Below are positions 27,601 through 35,528 of a stretch of DNA of 64,000 nucleotides, piece after piece. Positions within the stretch are counted from its first letter, which is position 1; the number at the start of each line of letters is the position of its first letter. Where the stretch lies: NCBI RefSeq assembly GCF_018860755.1, contig NZ_JAHKPW010000089.1, positions 1 through 64,000 on the forward strand, read 5' to 3'. The notes below the pieces were generated by a model. That model did no database searches. It saw nothing but the letters and a program-made list of their open reading frames with translations, and was not told the origin of the DNA. The translations under genes were made by a program, and so were the position numbers. This stretch comes from Colwellia sp. D2M02 (GTDB taxonomy: Bacteria > Pseudomonadota > Gammaproteobacteria > Enterobacterales > Alteromonadaceae).

Positions 27601-29982
27601 TTCATCATCATAATTTAGCCAACGATTGTTATCATGCGAACGACGATGCTGATTGTGTTGTAGTGCTTTCCAACCCATTTTAATAGCCATATCGGCTAGA
27701 GTTTTTCGATAAAGTGTACTTTTTGGAGTGTGCCTTAGCCATGTTTGACAAATCTGCGCAGTTTGGCTCGGTACCAACTGAATAAATTCGCTTTGTTTAG
27801 ATTCTATTACAGTCAAAAAACCGTACCAATAATTCATTATTGGACGTCTATTCCAAGTCATGGCAGCTAAAGAGTCAGCACCTAACTTTTCCGTTAACTT
27901 CATAGTTAACGGATCGGGTTGAGTTGCAACGAATAGAAACCGTTTTAAGAGTCTTTTCAATAAACTGGCTTTATCATTAATCAGTTCAGGCCAAAGCCTT
28001 GTAATGATAACTCCAGGTTGGGATGAGTAAATAATAGATTCAAGTAACAGATCAGTAGTTAAAAACCATTCTTTATTTGCAAGTGATGTTTTGATCAACT
28101 TAAACCAAATACTCGTGTCTTGGTCTTTTTCTAAAAGATGGAGCCCTAATAATGTAATGGCTCTGTACCAACTAGGCAGGTTTATTTTGCTGAAAAGGTA
28201 CTCCTGATCCTCTTCCAAGTTCATCCATAGCACTCTTTGCTTGAACCAATCCAAGAAAAGGTCATGGGAAAAACTTATACGCCCTTTATTTCTTTGGCAA
28301 ATACCATCTTTTTCTAAGCCTTCTAATACTATTAAATCAGCGGTAGGAAATTTTGTACTTTTTATTGATGATAACAATGTGTCTGCTAATTTTTCAGCCA
28401 GAGTTAATGAGAAAGCTTCTCGCATTGCACCATCACTCTTATCGGTAAACTCAGCCTGCCAATACCACTCGATTAAATCAGCTTCACTTGTCCATTTTGA
28501 TGTATCTGGAAGCTGAACGAAACCACTGAATAGATCAATGATTTTGGGCCGTTTAAGTAATGGTTGTAATCTGCTTGATTGAAATATTTTACCAAACTGT
28601 GGAAAAATAGAAATTACTTGATTGATTTCGTCTTCAGTAAAATTTTCAATTGTAAACGGTTTTGCTTTGGTAATTTCACCAATATGATTAATAAGACCAC
28701 GTTGTAATGTTTCCCAACGAGATTCTTGGCAAGTTATAAGTAATTTGAAATTTTTCCGAAGTAACAGTGGTTTGAGTAATTGCCCTGCTGTTGCATAGTA
28801 GTTATCGCTTATACGGTCAAGACCATCAATCACTACAAGATAATCATTAAAAGGTAGATGTTCAACCAAATCAGACCATTGGTGCTCTATGTTAAGTTTT
28901 TTGGCAGCTTGGTTAAGGTTTTTACTCTCAAGAAGGTAGCTATCAAGCCAGAGTGTCTTTCCGTTAAACTCATTATGCGCAATTGATTTTGCCAATACAG
29001 ATTTACCAGCTCCAGATTCACCAACCATAACGATTAAGGGATGTTGTTTGAGTTCAGCTTTTAACTTGTTTCGTAACACAAACCTGTCAACAGCAAGACG
29101 GCCACCGATTAAATGAGGTAAATTATCTTGTGCATTCTGGCTATACTTTTCAATAATATTGATATCATTAAAGTAGTTAGGATAGCCTTTGAATGAAAAC
29201 TCATGACTTAATTGATGAATAAATTCTGTATTATTTAGTGAGCCTTCGTTCACTCTGGTCGATTTAACCATCAGGTGTAATCGGTCAAAAAGGTTCTGCG
29301 CTAACCCGAGCTTAGGATCCTTTAGAGCATTCTGACAATTCAATAGTGACTGACTGAAGTCATTGGATTGTTGCTCATGTATATCTGATGAAAATATGAC
29401 AAGCCTTTTAAGTAAATTATCATGATCGATAGCTTTAACTGAATGGTTATCTTTCAAATCACTTGGACAAGAAAAACTGTTATATAAGTCAGTTATATCT
29501 TTTGAAAATTGTCCGTCCTTCATCTTGACCGATAATTCATCATCGATTGAGTGCTGGACTTTACTTAATAGTGAATTCAAGGAGTTTTTTGCTGCACCTG
29601 ATAATGGGCTGGTAATAATGCCTAGATAGTCATATTTCCTATCAAACAGTTTATTGCCATCATAATGCAAATAATGACGCCAAATGGCCTCTACGAAATC
29701 GACAGGCGCTTTTTTGGCTGTAAACTGCTTATTACTTTTGATCGAAATTGCACAATTAACGTCTCGGCCATGTTCTTTTAGTGTTAACAGAATATCATCT
29801 AGTAGCCAGCCAATGTTTCCGACTTGGAAGCTGATTTTTTTTATCTCACCCGTGCAAACCGAAGAAAGCGGCAATGCGCAGAGCATACGACTGGATAACC
29901 AACTAGCCACAAGGTCTTCAAAATCAAATCCTTTACCGCTGGTTAATTCTGAAGGAGCCAGATAATACGGGTTTGTTTTCAC
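24682..29982 (-). CDS. Avs-like antiviral STAND NTPase with N-terminal nuclease-like domain
   Basis: The 1766-residue protein has a Cap4/DUF4297-like nuclease region at the N-terminus (Glu about 22, WLLDDILL with Asp about 62-63, and AISIKSN with Lys about 82). A STAND-type P-loop NTPase follows, with Walker A GESGAGKS (about 321-328) and Walker B YLVVIDGLDR (about 381-390). More than 1000 residues of helical, probably TPR-like sensor region follow. This order and size fit the Avs family, which detect phage proteins directly and activate a DNA nuclease (family knowledge). The usual E/Q in the (E/Q)xK motif is Ser here. It is a single-gene unit, transcribed towards the tns operon. Which phage protein it would sense is not evident. 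Confidence 0.8.
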   Translation of the reverse strand: MKTNPYYLAPSELTSGKGFDFEDLVASWLSSRMLCALPLSSVCTGEIKKISFQVGNIGWLLDDILLTLKEHGRDVNCAISIKSNKQFTAKKAPVDFVEAIWRHYLHYDGNKLFDRKYDYLGIITSPLSGAAKNSLNSLLSKVQHSIDDELSVKMKDGQFSKDITDLYNSFSCPSDLKDNHSVKAIDHDNLLKRLVIFSSDIHEQQSNDFSQSLLNCQNALKDPKLGLAQNLFDRLHLMVKSTRVNEGSLNNTEFIHQLSHEFSFKGYPNYFNDINIIEKYSQNAQDNLPHLIGGRLAVDRFVLRNKLKAELKQHPLIVMVGESGAGKSVLAKSIAHNEFNGKTLWLDSYLLESKNLNQAAKKLNIEHQWSDLVEHLPFNDYLVVIDGLDRISDNYYATAGQLLKPLLLRKNFKLLITCQESRWETLQRGLINHIGEITKAKPFTIENFTEDEINQVISIFPQFGKIFQSSRLQPLLKRPKIIDLFSGFVQLPDTSKWTSEADLIEWYWQAEFTDKSDGAMREAFSLTLAEKLADTLLSSIKSTKFPTADLIVLEGLEKDGICQRNKGRISFSHDLFLDWFKQRVLWMNLEEDQEYLFSKINLPSWYRAITLLGLHLLEKDQDTSIWFKLIKTSLANKEWFLTTDLLLESIIYSSQPGVIITRLWPELINDKASLLKRLLKRFLFVATQPDPLTMKLTEKLGADSLAAMTWNRRPIMNYWYGFLTVIESKQSEFIQLVPSQTAQICQTWLRHTPKSTLYRKTLADMAIKMGWKALQHNQHRRSHDNNRWLNYDDEKAPFFYQTAFTASHENMDDIVKLSYCASGLAQPTTALPSDPAPEPITDPVWLKRIEELEAQSLEMNTIYGEEVFFPSSADGPVFSVDGDFRYFFLHTMHSLPLIVQKADKAAIIILALCIREGGKRFSSFHSSRDKQYGLVDNLNLFPVSFDKGPFFHLLSVSPNEGMRVILRLTEIATNKWLEDKEQEKLNGHESIANENLLLTLDIELNGETKTWIGERRWMYACRATVPPPKLLVCALMALEKWLSDKVDDDQDISDDINHLLTHSHSMAIVGVCLQLAKKSTPLFKGVCADFLRIPELFNYDFYHIGDSEGHQMIGFSHRQTKREINAAKAWHLRDYRKTDIESLILPMMIEDQAFKKTVTSKVLPAFKSWLDKTAEENPYYPLTFNLLHKLDLSNWGYQKVESHKYSLIYTPPKVLEDKWAAESQENEITQSLLVIPMRCRELIDKGTEPSSENMISPLETFAKLEFKDADVDRKLQLVRTKCALAAVLYTYKNQLNDIWGEYEEWCYQTILGCVFEQPEMDLRIAESSMDFEWDRFCADVIPFMWIEYRDDKDIRAAIGHLCISFHYETTERLFNVVSDQRAEFGDDFYRLIHLATVWAVYRERILIASNEIHGEEKLSVAQLYSEFNNYFHKFIDGTLAFEIPAWKSLDHTFSNEIYISEEYGQRKAHLRSTGIDFAVIKRVYDWLPTLDRAINSTEKSYWLSFWKQCSQTILWQMDYGVQKVDEVDGMPYEFDKWLLGKLPGIILSCDSTEEARSLWQPLLELGSSAHLWIDDFFYEWFSALNDEKTDSSVFLLHWNEMIQFALSNKNWQQIDRSKRYLEDIWDAIFGLNQIIIDFIWNEQHADIVKGMSNHLDVHASKRLSLDSLVKLLRFLRTRSAFEIRHQGLTWIDTCLEELTWYSNETDKNAEEQLVLLVKLVLDDIGELNKLPPVTQRALLRIIRLMAERQNKMAMAILNEYFENNEM

Positions 29983-30051
29983 TTTAAATGCATCCTTGAT
30001 TTTATTGTTTGAGTATAAATTATGGATATATGTTTAAAAAATATTGTCTGA

Positions 30052-31068
30052 TTAAGTTTCATCAAAACTAGAATCAATCGAGGATTTACAGATCTTTTGT
30101 TGTATCTCTTCCACGGTTCTTGTTTTACCGCCATAGTGAATCACTGCATGGCAATTAGGACATAAAGGGATCAGATCATTCTTAGGATCAACTTCATATC
30201 GGCTATTTACCTCTGAAACCGGAGTTAAATGGTGGACATGAATATAGCCATAGAACTCATTCCCATAAATCTCTCCAAAATCAATATCGCATACCTTACA
30301 TCGAGATCCGTGATGTTCGATACAGGCGAGTCTCGCTTTTTTGTTTCGTTCATATTTATTGACTTGGATAGTGCGCTTAGCACCTTCCCACATTTTGTCA
30401 GTAGTTTCTTCAGCCAGAGAAATAGTATCGTCTACTGACTTAGCAATGACAGTAAACTTTAATTTTTCTAAGATAGGTCTTACCGTATCATTTCCACCAC
30501 TAAAGTCATTAGACTCAAGGGGGTTACTAAATTGATAACCGAATGCGGCTCCGAATATGGCTTTAGAGTCATATTGTTTCCCTTCATACACTAGGAAAAA
30601 TTGACGTGCTTTCCCAAAACCATACTTAGATAAAAACTCCTTTCTTCCTACTGAGTCAAACTCATCAATTGCTTTTATAACTGCATTTCTACTCGTCAGT
30701 TCTTTGTAGTTAGGTTTAATTGGTAATGCCCCCTCTATGCTCTGTTCTGTGTTTGAGTAAGAAAGACTAAGCCAAGGTTTGCAACTACCACACTCTTTTG
30801 AAAAACGACCGCTAGCATCTCCTTCGTCTTTTGCCCACTGTCGTACTTCGTTGATATTGACAGAACAAACTTTAATATAATTACGCTCCGTAAAGCCACC
30901 TTGTTCTGCGTTTCCTTGTTGCGCTGTAACATACGAGCAATTAGCTGTGTGTAAAACCCTATAATCTAATGGTTTACTTATAGATGTGTTTAAAACAAAT
31001 CCATCTTTGTTATCGCGGAGCCAATTCAGATATCCCTGTTCATCATTAATGAATTCTATGTATTTCAC
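30052..31068 (-). CDS. HNH endonuclease with McrA-like N-terminal domain
   Basis: The 338-residue protein has an unassigned N-terminal region (about 1-110, with a CGSC pair). A middle domain (about 120-210) resembles the N-terminal head domain of ScoMcrA-type enzymes (YDSKAIFGAAFGYQF, then NDFSGGNDT). At the C-terminus is an HNH domain (about 245-325): CKVC, HVHHLTPV and CPNCHAVIH. ScoMcrA cuts modified DNA, so a type IV restriction role is possible (family knowledge plus inference). The start overlaps the HEPN-like gene stop by four bases (ATGA), so the two are translationally coupled and may work together. Confidence 0.82.
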   Translation of the reverse strand: MKYIEFINDEQGYLNWLRDNKDGFVLNTSISKPLDYRVLHTANCSYVTAQQGNAEQGGFTERNYIKVCSVNINEVRQWAKDEGDASGRFSKECGSCKPWLSLSYSNTEQSIEGALPIKPNYKELTSRNAVIKAIDEFDSVGRKEFLSKYGFGKARQFFLVYEGKQYDSKAIFGAAFGYQFSNPLESNDFSGGNDTVRPILEKLKFTVIAKSVDDTISLAEETTDKMWEGAKRTIQVNKYERNKKARLACIEHHGSRCKVCDIDFGEIYGNEFYGYIHVHHLTPVSEVNSRYEVDPKNDLIPLCPNCHAVIHYGGKTRTVEEIQQKICKSSIDSSFDET

Positions 31069-31811
31069 TTATTAGATCCTTTATCTGCATTACGTTGATA
31101 CATATTGTTAATAATTATAGAAATATCTTGAAAATAGCATAAAACATCGTTGTATAACGACTTTGAACCATGCGCAAAACTATTTCTAATGCCAGGTAAG
31201 GTTTTACAAAGCATGGCAACGTAATCCCATTTTACATCATACTGAGATTCGTCTATTTCACTGTCGTCCCATTCGTATTCTTGTAAGTTTTGATCTTCCA
31301 TTATTTTAGAAATCTTCTTTCTATAGACGTTTTCTGCTTCTAGTTTGTTTCTGTTATGCCACATTGGAAAGTCACTATTAACTATCAATCGACGGTCTTT
31401 TAGGTATTGCATATAAATACTTAAGCCAGCTCTTGGCCCACGGCCATTACGTTGTTTACTTTTGATGTACCTTTTGAGTTCTTCCTCACCAATACATTCT
31501 TTAATTGATAGCTCTAAAACTGAATATAATTGCTGTTGGGCAATATTGTAAAAACGATAAACGTGAAAGGCATAAAGATAAAGGTTTCGGGCAGTATCAT
31601 ATTGTGTAGTTATTTCTTCGGGTACTTTAGAGTCGAGTTTAAACAGTTCAATTTCATTAAATAATGTTTCAACTGAAGTCACACCAAAATAATGATTTCT
31701 TACATCGGCTGCCCCCATATTAATAGGTGTTCTAAGACAGTCCGTTGGGTAAACTAATTTGCTTGTAGCGTGTTGTTGTTGGTCTTTTATTAGTTCTAAA
31801 TCGTTATTCAT
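31065..31811 (-). CDS. HEPN-like protein paired with the HNH nuclease
   Basis: The 248-residue protein is mostly helical. Near the C-terminus it carries PGIRNSFAHGS, which matches the R-x4-H motif of HEPN ribonucleases and the RNxxAHG style common in that superfamily. No other domain is recognised. The 3' end overlaps the HNH gene by four bases, and 21 bases separate its start from the second HNH gene upstream. It may be an RNA-cleaving effector or an oligomerising partner of the HNH protein; HEPN assignment rests on this motif and the helical pattern. Confidence 0.6.
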   Translation of the reverse strand: MNNDLELIKDQQQHATSKLVYPTDCLRTPINMGAADVRNHYFGVTSVETLFNEIELFKLDSKVPEEITTQYDTARNLYLYAFHVYRFYNIAQQQLYSVLELSIKECIGEEELKRYIKSKQRNGRGPRAGLSIYMQYLKDRRLIVNSDFPMWHNRNKLEAENVYRKKISKIMEDQNLQEYEWDDSEIDESQYDVKWDYVAMLCKTLPGIRNSFAHGSKSLYNDVLCYFQDISIIINNMYQRNADKGSNK

Positions 31812-31832
31812 AATGCTGCACTACAACTTCAT

Positions 31833-32981
31833 CTATTGTTTGAACCTGCTTTCACGGTGAAAAGCTAAGTAATCTTGGTGTTGCTTGGCGAGCAGAACAT
31901 TCATATCTGCATGTATGCCAAGCGCTTGGTATTCTTCTAGGTGATCGGATATCAATATTCTCCCCCGATCATCGAAACTGATATAACCTAAATCAAACGC
32001 TTTATCGATATTGGCCAGGAGCAATAATCCATTGAATGGATCTAAGCGCTCTTCATTGTCTGATTTAGACCACGGTTTAATATGTGACGCGATTAAAAAC
32101 GAGTAGTTTTGAAACTTAGTTACTGCACAGCCCTGCCAATGATTAATTAAATCTTCTCTAAATCGTCCTTGCCCTACACGGGTATTTACCATGACAGCCT
32201 TTTGCGTATCAGGAATAGTTTTATCTAGGATGATTTCATCAATGTCATGTTGTACTTCAGCTTGCGTGATGTCTGATAAAAAGGCTCTGTAGCTTTTAAT
32301 GGCCGCGCTATACATGCCATTGCCACGTTTATCTTTTTCAACAAACTCTCGCACTTCATAAGTCTTACTGACGATATTTTCGTACTCCACAAACGAGCCA
32401 ACGCTAAGTAAGCTTTGTTTAGTTACACCGGCATCGTTTAACCAATTAGGAATAGAGTTTTTCAGCGCTCCCACATAGTTCTTAATGGTTTTATCTGACT
32501 TACCAATGGATTTAGCCCAGCGACCATATTGGTCTTCGAGTGTATCTAGGTTTGCTGTTAACGCATTTCTTAGTATCGGCGCTGTGTTTGGACTTTTAAG
32601 GAAATCAAAAAGTGCTTCATCAAGGTAAGCAAAGTTAACAAGCTTACGTATATTGGCATCTGTTGCTGATTTCTTTTTTATTGATTCAAACGCTGGTTTA
32701 TTTTCATTTGATACGTCTAAGTGCCAAAGCCCTGAAGACTTTAAATGATAAAACGGTAAGAACGGGCTATCAGCGTCATTGCCTTGTTTTAATCTTAAGA
32801 AGTGCCAGCTAAAGCGCTTCTTCAGTGTTTCATCATAGTAAATACGGTTATCTTGGATATGACCTTGTTCGATTAAGTCCATAACAGCAAACATCATACA
32901 AACCTTATGAGGCTTGGCTCTGCCAGATGATTTATCTGGCCTAATGCTTTGAAGTTTGTCGTTATAGAATGCCAGTGTCAT
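31833..32981 (-). CDS. HNH endonuclease (HNH_2 type)
   Basis: The 382-residue protein ends in an HNH_2 domain (about 265-365): GRFREDLINHWQGCAVT, ASHIKPW, then ERLDPFNGLLLLANIDKAFD. The N-terminal 130 residues resemble the DNA-binding region of similar restriction-type HNH proteins (RWSxHFLRLKQ-like segment), and the middle is helical. It is an annotated-type defence nuclease of the kind found alone in islands. Four bases separate its start from the upstream cold-shock/excalibur gene, so the two share a transcript. Substrate unknown. Confidence 0.85.
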   Translation of the reverse strand: MTLAFYNDKLQSIRPDKSSGRAKPHKVCMMFAVMDLIEQGHIQDNRIYYDETLKKRFSWHFLRLKQGNDADSPFLPFYHLKSSGLWHLDVSNENKPAFESIKKKSATDANIRKLVNFAYLDEALFDFLKSPNTAPILRNALTANLDTLEDQYGRWAKSIGKSDKTIKNYVGALKNSIPNWLNDAGVTKQSLLSVGSFVEYENIVSKTYEVREFVEKDKRGNGMYSAAIKSYRAFLSDITQAEVQHDIDEIILDKTIPDTQKAVMVNTRVGQGRFREDLINHWQGCAVTKFQNYSFLIASHIKPWSKSDNEERLDPFNGLLLLANIDKAFDLGYISFDDRGRILISDHLEEYQALGIHADMNVLLAKQHQDYLAFHRESRFKQ

Positions 32982-32984
32982 TAG

Positions 32985-33521
32985 TTAAAACCTTGAGTCG
33001 TTTTCACAAGGTATACCATCATGGTCACCATCCATTTTTGTATTAGGACAATGTTTGGTGAAGAACTCAGCTTCTGCACGAGATGTCATTTGGCTGCAAT
33101 GCTGGCGTCCATCACAGGTAAAGTGCTGTGTTGGAGTAATCTTTGTTGGTATTGACGTTGGTGTAAATTGTGTTTGCGGTGCTTGGTTGCTTTTACCTAA
33201 ATCAAGGCGCTGAAACGTGAATGCAGCGATAGCGACAATGACGGCAGCATAGATAAATTTATTGCCTGAGCGAGGTTTATAATTTTTTGAAACCTTAAAG
33301 GATGAATTAGCTTTTACGCTTTCAATACAAGCATTGGTCGCTCTAGACTTCCCTTTATGCTGCTCAACATCAAAATGAATGAAGTCGCCTTGCTTAGGCT
33401 TTCTGCTCATATGCTTGAGCGCAGAGATATGAATGAAGGTGTCTTGCTTTAATTCAGAACACTTTATAAAGCCAAATCCTTTGGCATTGTCCCACTTTGT
33501 TAACTGACCTCGGTACATCAC
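32985..33521 (-). CDS. Cold-shock domain, membrane segment and excalibur domain protein
   Basis: The 178-residue protein has an N-terminal cold-shock domain (about 1-68: GQLTKWDNAKGFGFIKC and DTFIHISAL), a single transmembrane helix (about 87-103), a Pro/Thr-rich linker and a C-terminal excalibur calcium-binding motif (DGDHDGIPCE, about 164-173). The topology would place a nucleic-acid-binding domain in the cytoplasm and a calcium-binding domain outside. This combination is known in gammaproteobacterial genomes but its role is unclear. It lies upstream of the HNH gene in one operon. Confidence 0.85.
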   Translation of the reverse strand: MMYRGQLTKWDNAKGFGFIKCSELKQDTFIHISALKHMSRKPKQGDFIHFDVEQHKGKSRATNACIESVKANSSFKVSKNYKPRSGNKFIYAAVIVAIAAFTFQRLDLGKSNQAPQTQFTPTSIPTKITPTQHFTCDGRQHCSQMTSRAEAEFFTKHCPNTKMDGDHDGIPCENDSRF

Positions 33522-33574
33522 AATCCTTGTTTCATCTTCAATGATGAAATAGTACCAAGGAACAATAATAAAAT

Positions 33575-34177
33575 CTAAGACTTACGTGTAAAAACTACAG
33601 TTTCCCAACAAACATCAGGACGATTAAGTTGGTCTGTGTCGTTATCTGTGTGTAGCACGGTTAAATTGAACGCTTTTGCTCCTTCGATTAAACGTGTGCT
33701 ATTTACATCAAATGCCTTTCTTCCATCATTGAACTCACCGTGTCTTAAGGTAATAACGAGTATGCCTTCATCATTTAATAATGAACTTAATCGCTTTAAA
33801 CTTTGGCGCTGTTGTTCTTTAGATAAGTGCATCCAAACAGCACTTATTAGAATTACATCGTAGGTATTTTCATTTAAAGAAGGTAACTCAGGCAAAGTAT
33901 CACTTTTCCAGCTGACTTTATCGCCAGTTAGAGCTATCCCTTTATCCATGAGGGGTTGTGCTGGCTCGATTGCGGTAACGCATAACCCGAAATCATGTAA
34001 TGCGAGAGCATCTCGTCCACTTCCAGCCCCGATATCTAACGCTGTTTTGTATTTTGATAAGTTTATAGAACTGAGCCAAGATTGATGAACGACATCAAAT
34101 GAAAGTGACTGGTATTGGTCAAATAATGCTGTTGCATTATCACTATAAAACGAGATGTTATTGTTAAGCTCTTCCAT
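33575..34177 (-). CDS. Class I SAM-dependent methyltransferase
   Basis: The 200-residue protein has the Rossmann methyltransferase motifs: I in ALDIGAGSGRDALAL (about 42-56), an acidic residue after strand 2 (TAIEPAQ), and DVILISAVWMHL as motif IV. It is a full-length small methyltransferase of unknown acceptor. It is a separate unit, 53 bases downstream of the cold-shock/excalibur gene's start region in the same leftward direction, with a divergent phosphatase-like gene upstream. A small-molecule or protein acceptor is possible. Confidence 0.85.
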   Translation of the reverse strand: MEELNNNISFYSDNATALFDQYQSLSFDVVHQSWLSSINLSKYKTALDIGAGSGRDALALHDFGLCVTAIEPAQPLMDKGIALTGDKVSWKSDTLPELPSLNENTYDVILISAVWMHLSKEQQRQSLKRLSSLLNDEGILVITLRHGEFNDGRKAFDVNSTRLIEGAKAFNLTVLHTDNDTDQLNRPDVCWETVVFTRKS

Positions 34178-34347
34178 TGGCTGTTCTCGTTTGCTTAAAA
34201 AAGATAACTGCTTCTATTTGTTAGTCATTTTAAGGATAAATTCTATTGCTGTAAATACAGCACGGAAACTGTTTGGTGTTATAGGTTTTAATTTTCGAAC
34301 TTGGTAGTATCATTGATATAAACCTTACGCTTTTATGCAATTACCTT

Positions 34348-34686
34348 TTGAAAATTTTATTCCTATGCACTGCTAACATCCAGCGCTCTAGAACTGCTGA
34401 GGACCACTTTCGTGAAAATTACCCAGAGCACAGCTATAAATCAGCTGGGCTTAGTGAAAAGTATTGCAAGCAGCACGGAACAACAGTTTGTACTACAGAG
34501 CTGTTAGATTGGGCTGATATGGTGTTCGCAATGGGGACTATGCATTTACAAAGGATTGAAGAGTATGCCGGCAAATATTATCTAGACAAAGTTGAGAATT
34601 TAACTATCGAGGATGTTTATCAATACATGCAACCTGACTTGGTTAAAACACTTGATACACATGAAAAGCTTCAGTTTTTAAAATAA
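34348..34686 (+). CDS. Low-molecular-weight phosphotyrosine phosphatase-like protein
   Basis: The 112-residue protein begins MKILFLCTANIQRSRTAE, matching the C-x5-R-S phosphate loop of low-molecular-weight tyrosine phosphatases, although with Gln where Asn/Cys is common. The family's second motif is replaced by a WADMVFAMGTMHLQRI segment. It belongs to the short (about 110-aa) group of this fold found in many island contexts. The start is a TTG at 34348; later starts would remove the catalytic loop. Function is uncertain. Confidence 0.75.
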   Translation: MKILFLCTANIQRSRTAEDHFRENYPEHSYKSAGLSEKYCKQHGTTVCTTELLDWADMVFAMGTMHLQRIEEYAGKYYLDKVENLTIEDVYQYMQPDLVKTLDTHEKLQFLK

Positions 34687-34708
34687 CTGGTGGAAACGAA
34701 CACTGGTT

Positions 34709-35104
34709 TTACATCTCACTCTTCATGCTATCAATTCGTTTATAAACCTCATACAAAATACCGAAATTTCCACTGCATATTAAAGACAATGGGCTTCTAC
34801 CATTAAAATATGGATTATTATTTACCATGCTCATAAAACCATATACGTTTTTAGGGTTTGAGAACATCGTTCGAAGCGAGCCATGAATGTTAGCAAGATA
34901 ACTAATGCGTTCAAGTTGGTCGTTAGTCAGCTCAACATTAACAGGGTCAGTGTAAGTCTGAGTAAAAGTGTCTTTTGAAACACCTATAACAGCTTGCTTT
35001 TGTGACTCAGAGCAACCCCACTTTTCAAGAATATTCAGACCCAGCTTAAAAGCAGCGCTATGATTGATACTTGGTGAATATTTGTTTGCAGTATTTGTAA
35101 TCAT
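34709..35104 (-). CDS. MbcA/ParS/Xre-type antitoxin-like protein
   Basis: The 131-residue protein has an N-terminal helical region resembling an Xre-like domain (NILEKWGCSESQKQAVIGVS) and a C-terminal MbcA/ParS/Xre toxin-binding-like region (SLRTMFSNP, NGRSPLSLICSGN). Such proteins usually neutralise RES toxins. No RES toxin is adjacent; the next gene upstream encodes an AbrB-like protein with a similar C-terminus. The start codon directly follows the upstream gene's stop codon. Confidence 0.7.
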   Translation of the reverse strand: MITNTANKYSPSINHSAAFKLGLNILEKWGCSESQKQAVIGVSKDTFTQTYTDPVNVELTNDQLERISYLANIHGSLRTMFSNPKNVYGFMSMVNNNPYFNGRSPLSLICSGNFGILYEVYKRIDSMKSEM

Positions 35105-35449
35105 TTATGAGATATCTCCCATAGCCAATCTATCCAATAGCTCAAATACTTTATCTTTTCCTTCGTCAGTTGAAATCAGCTCAATTGCCGCTTTCCCCAG
35201 AAAAAATGCTCTCTTAGTGCTCAACCATTTAGAAGCTAATTCATCTGTTTTAACTATGTCCAATACACGTTCATAAATATCATCGGGCACATCAGTGTTA
35301 TGACTTTTCCATAAATTAACCTGCTTGCCTATACCAAACTCTACGTTATCGCCTTGAGAAACTGACAACTTTTCAATCACTTGTGATGGCAACTCTAGGA
35401 GCAACTTTCCTTCAATCTCTTTGACTTGGCTTGTCAGTTTGTTTTTCAT
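35105..35449 (-). CDS. AbrB-like protein with ParS/MbcA-like C-terminus
   Basis: The 114-residue protein has an N-terminal swapped-hairpin AbrB-like region (KEIEGKLLLELPSQVIEKL, about 8-45). Its C-terminal half (about 70-114: SKWLSTKRAFFLGKAAIEL, then STDEGKDKVFELLDRL) follows the ParS/MbcA toxin-binding pattern. It looks like a DNA-binding antitoxin. It lies head to tail with the MbcA-like gene (no gap) and both are leftward. The absence of a neighbouring toxin is odd. Confidence 0.7.
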   Translation of the reverse strand: MKNKLTSQVKEIEGKLLLELPSQVIEKLSVSQGDNVEFGIGKQVNLWKSHNTDVPDDIYERVLDIVKTDELASKWLSTKRAFFLGKAAIELISTDEGKDKVFELLDRLAMGDIS

Positions 35450-35528
35450 GAAGCCGCCTATGATTAATTGGTGTTAATTAATCATAGGTCAAACCACGTG
35501 AACTGTAAATATATACAGCACTAAAAAC

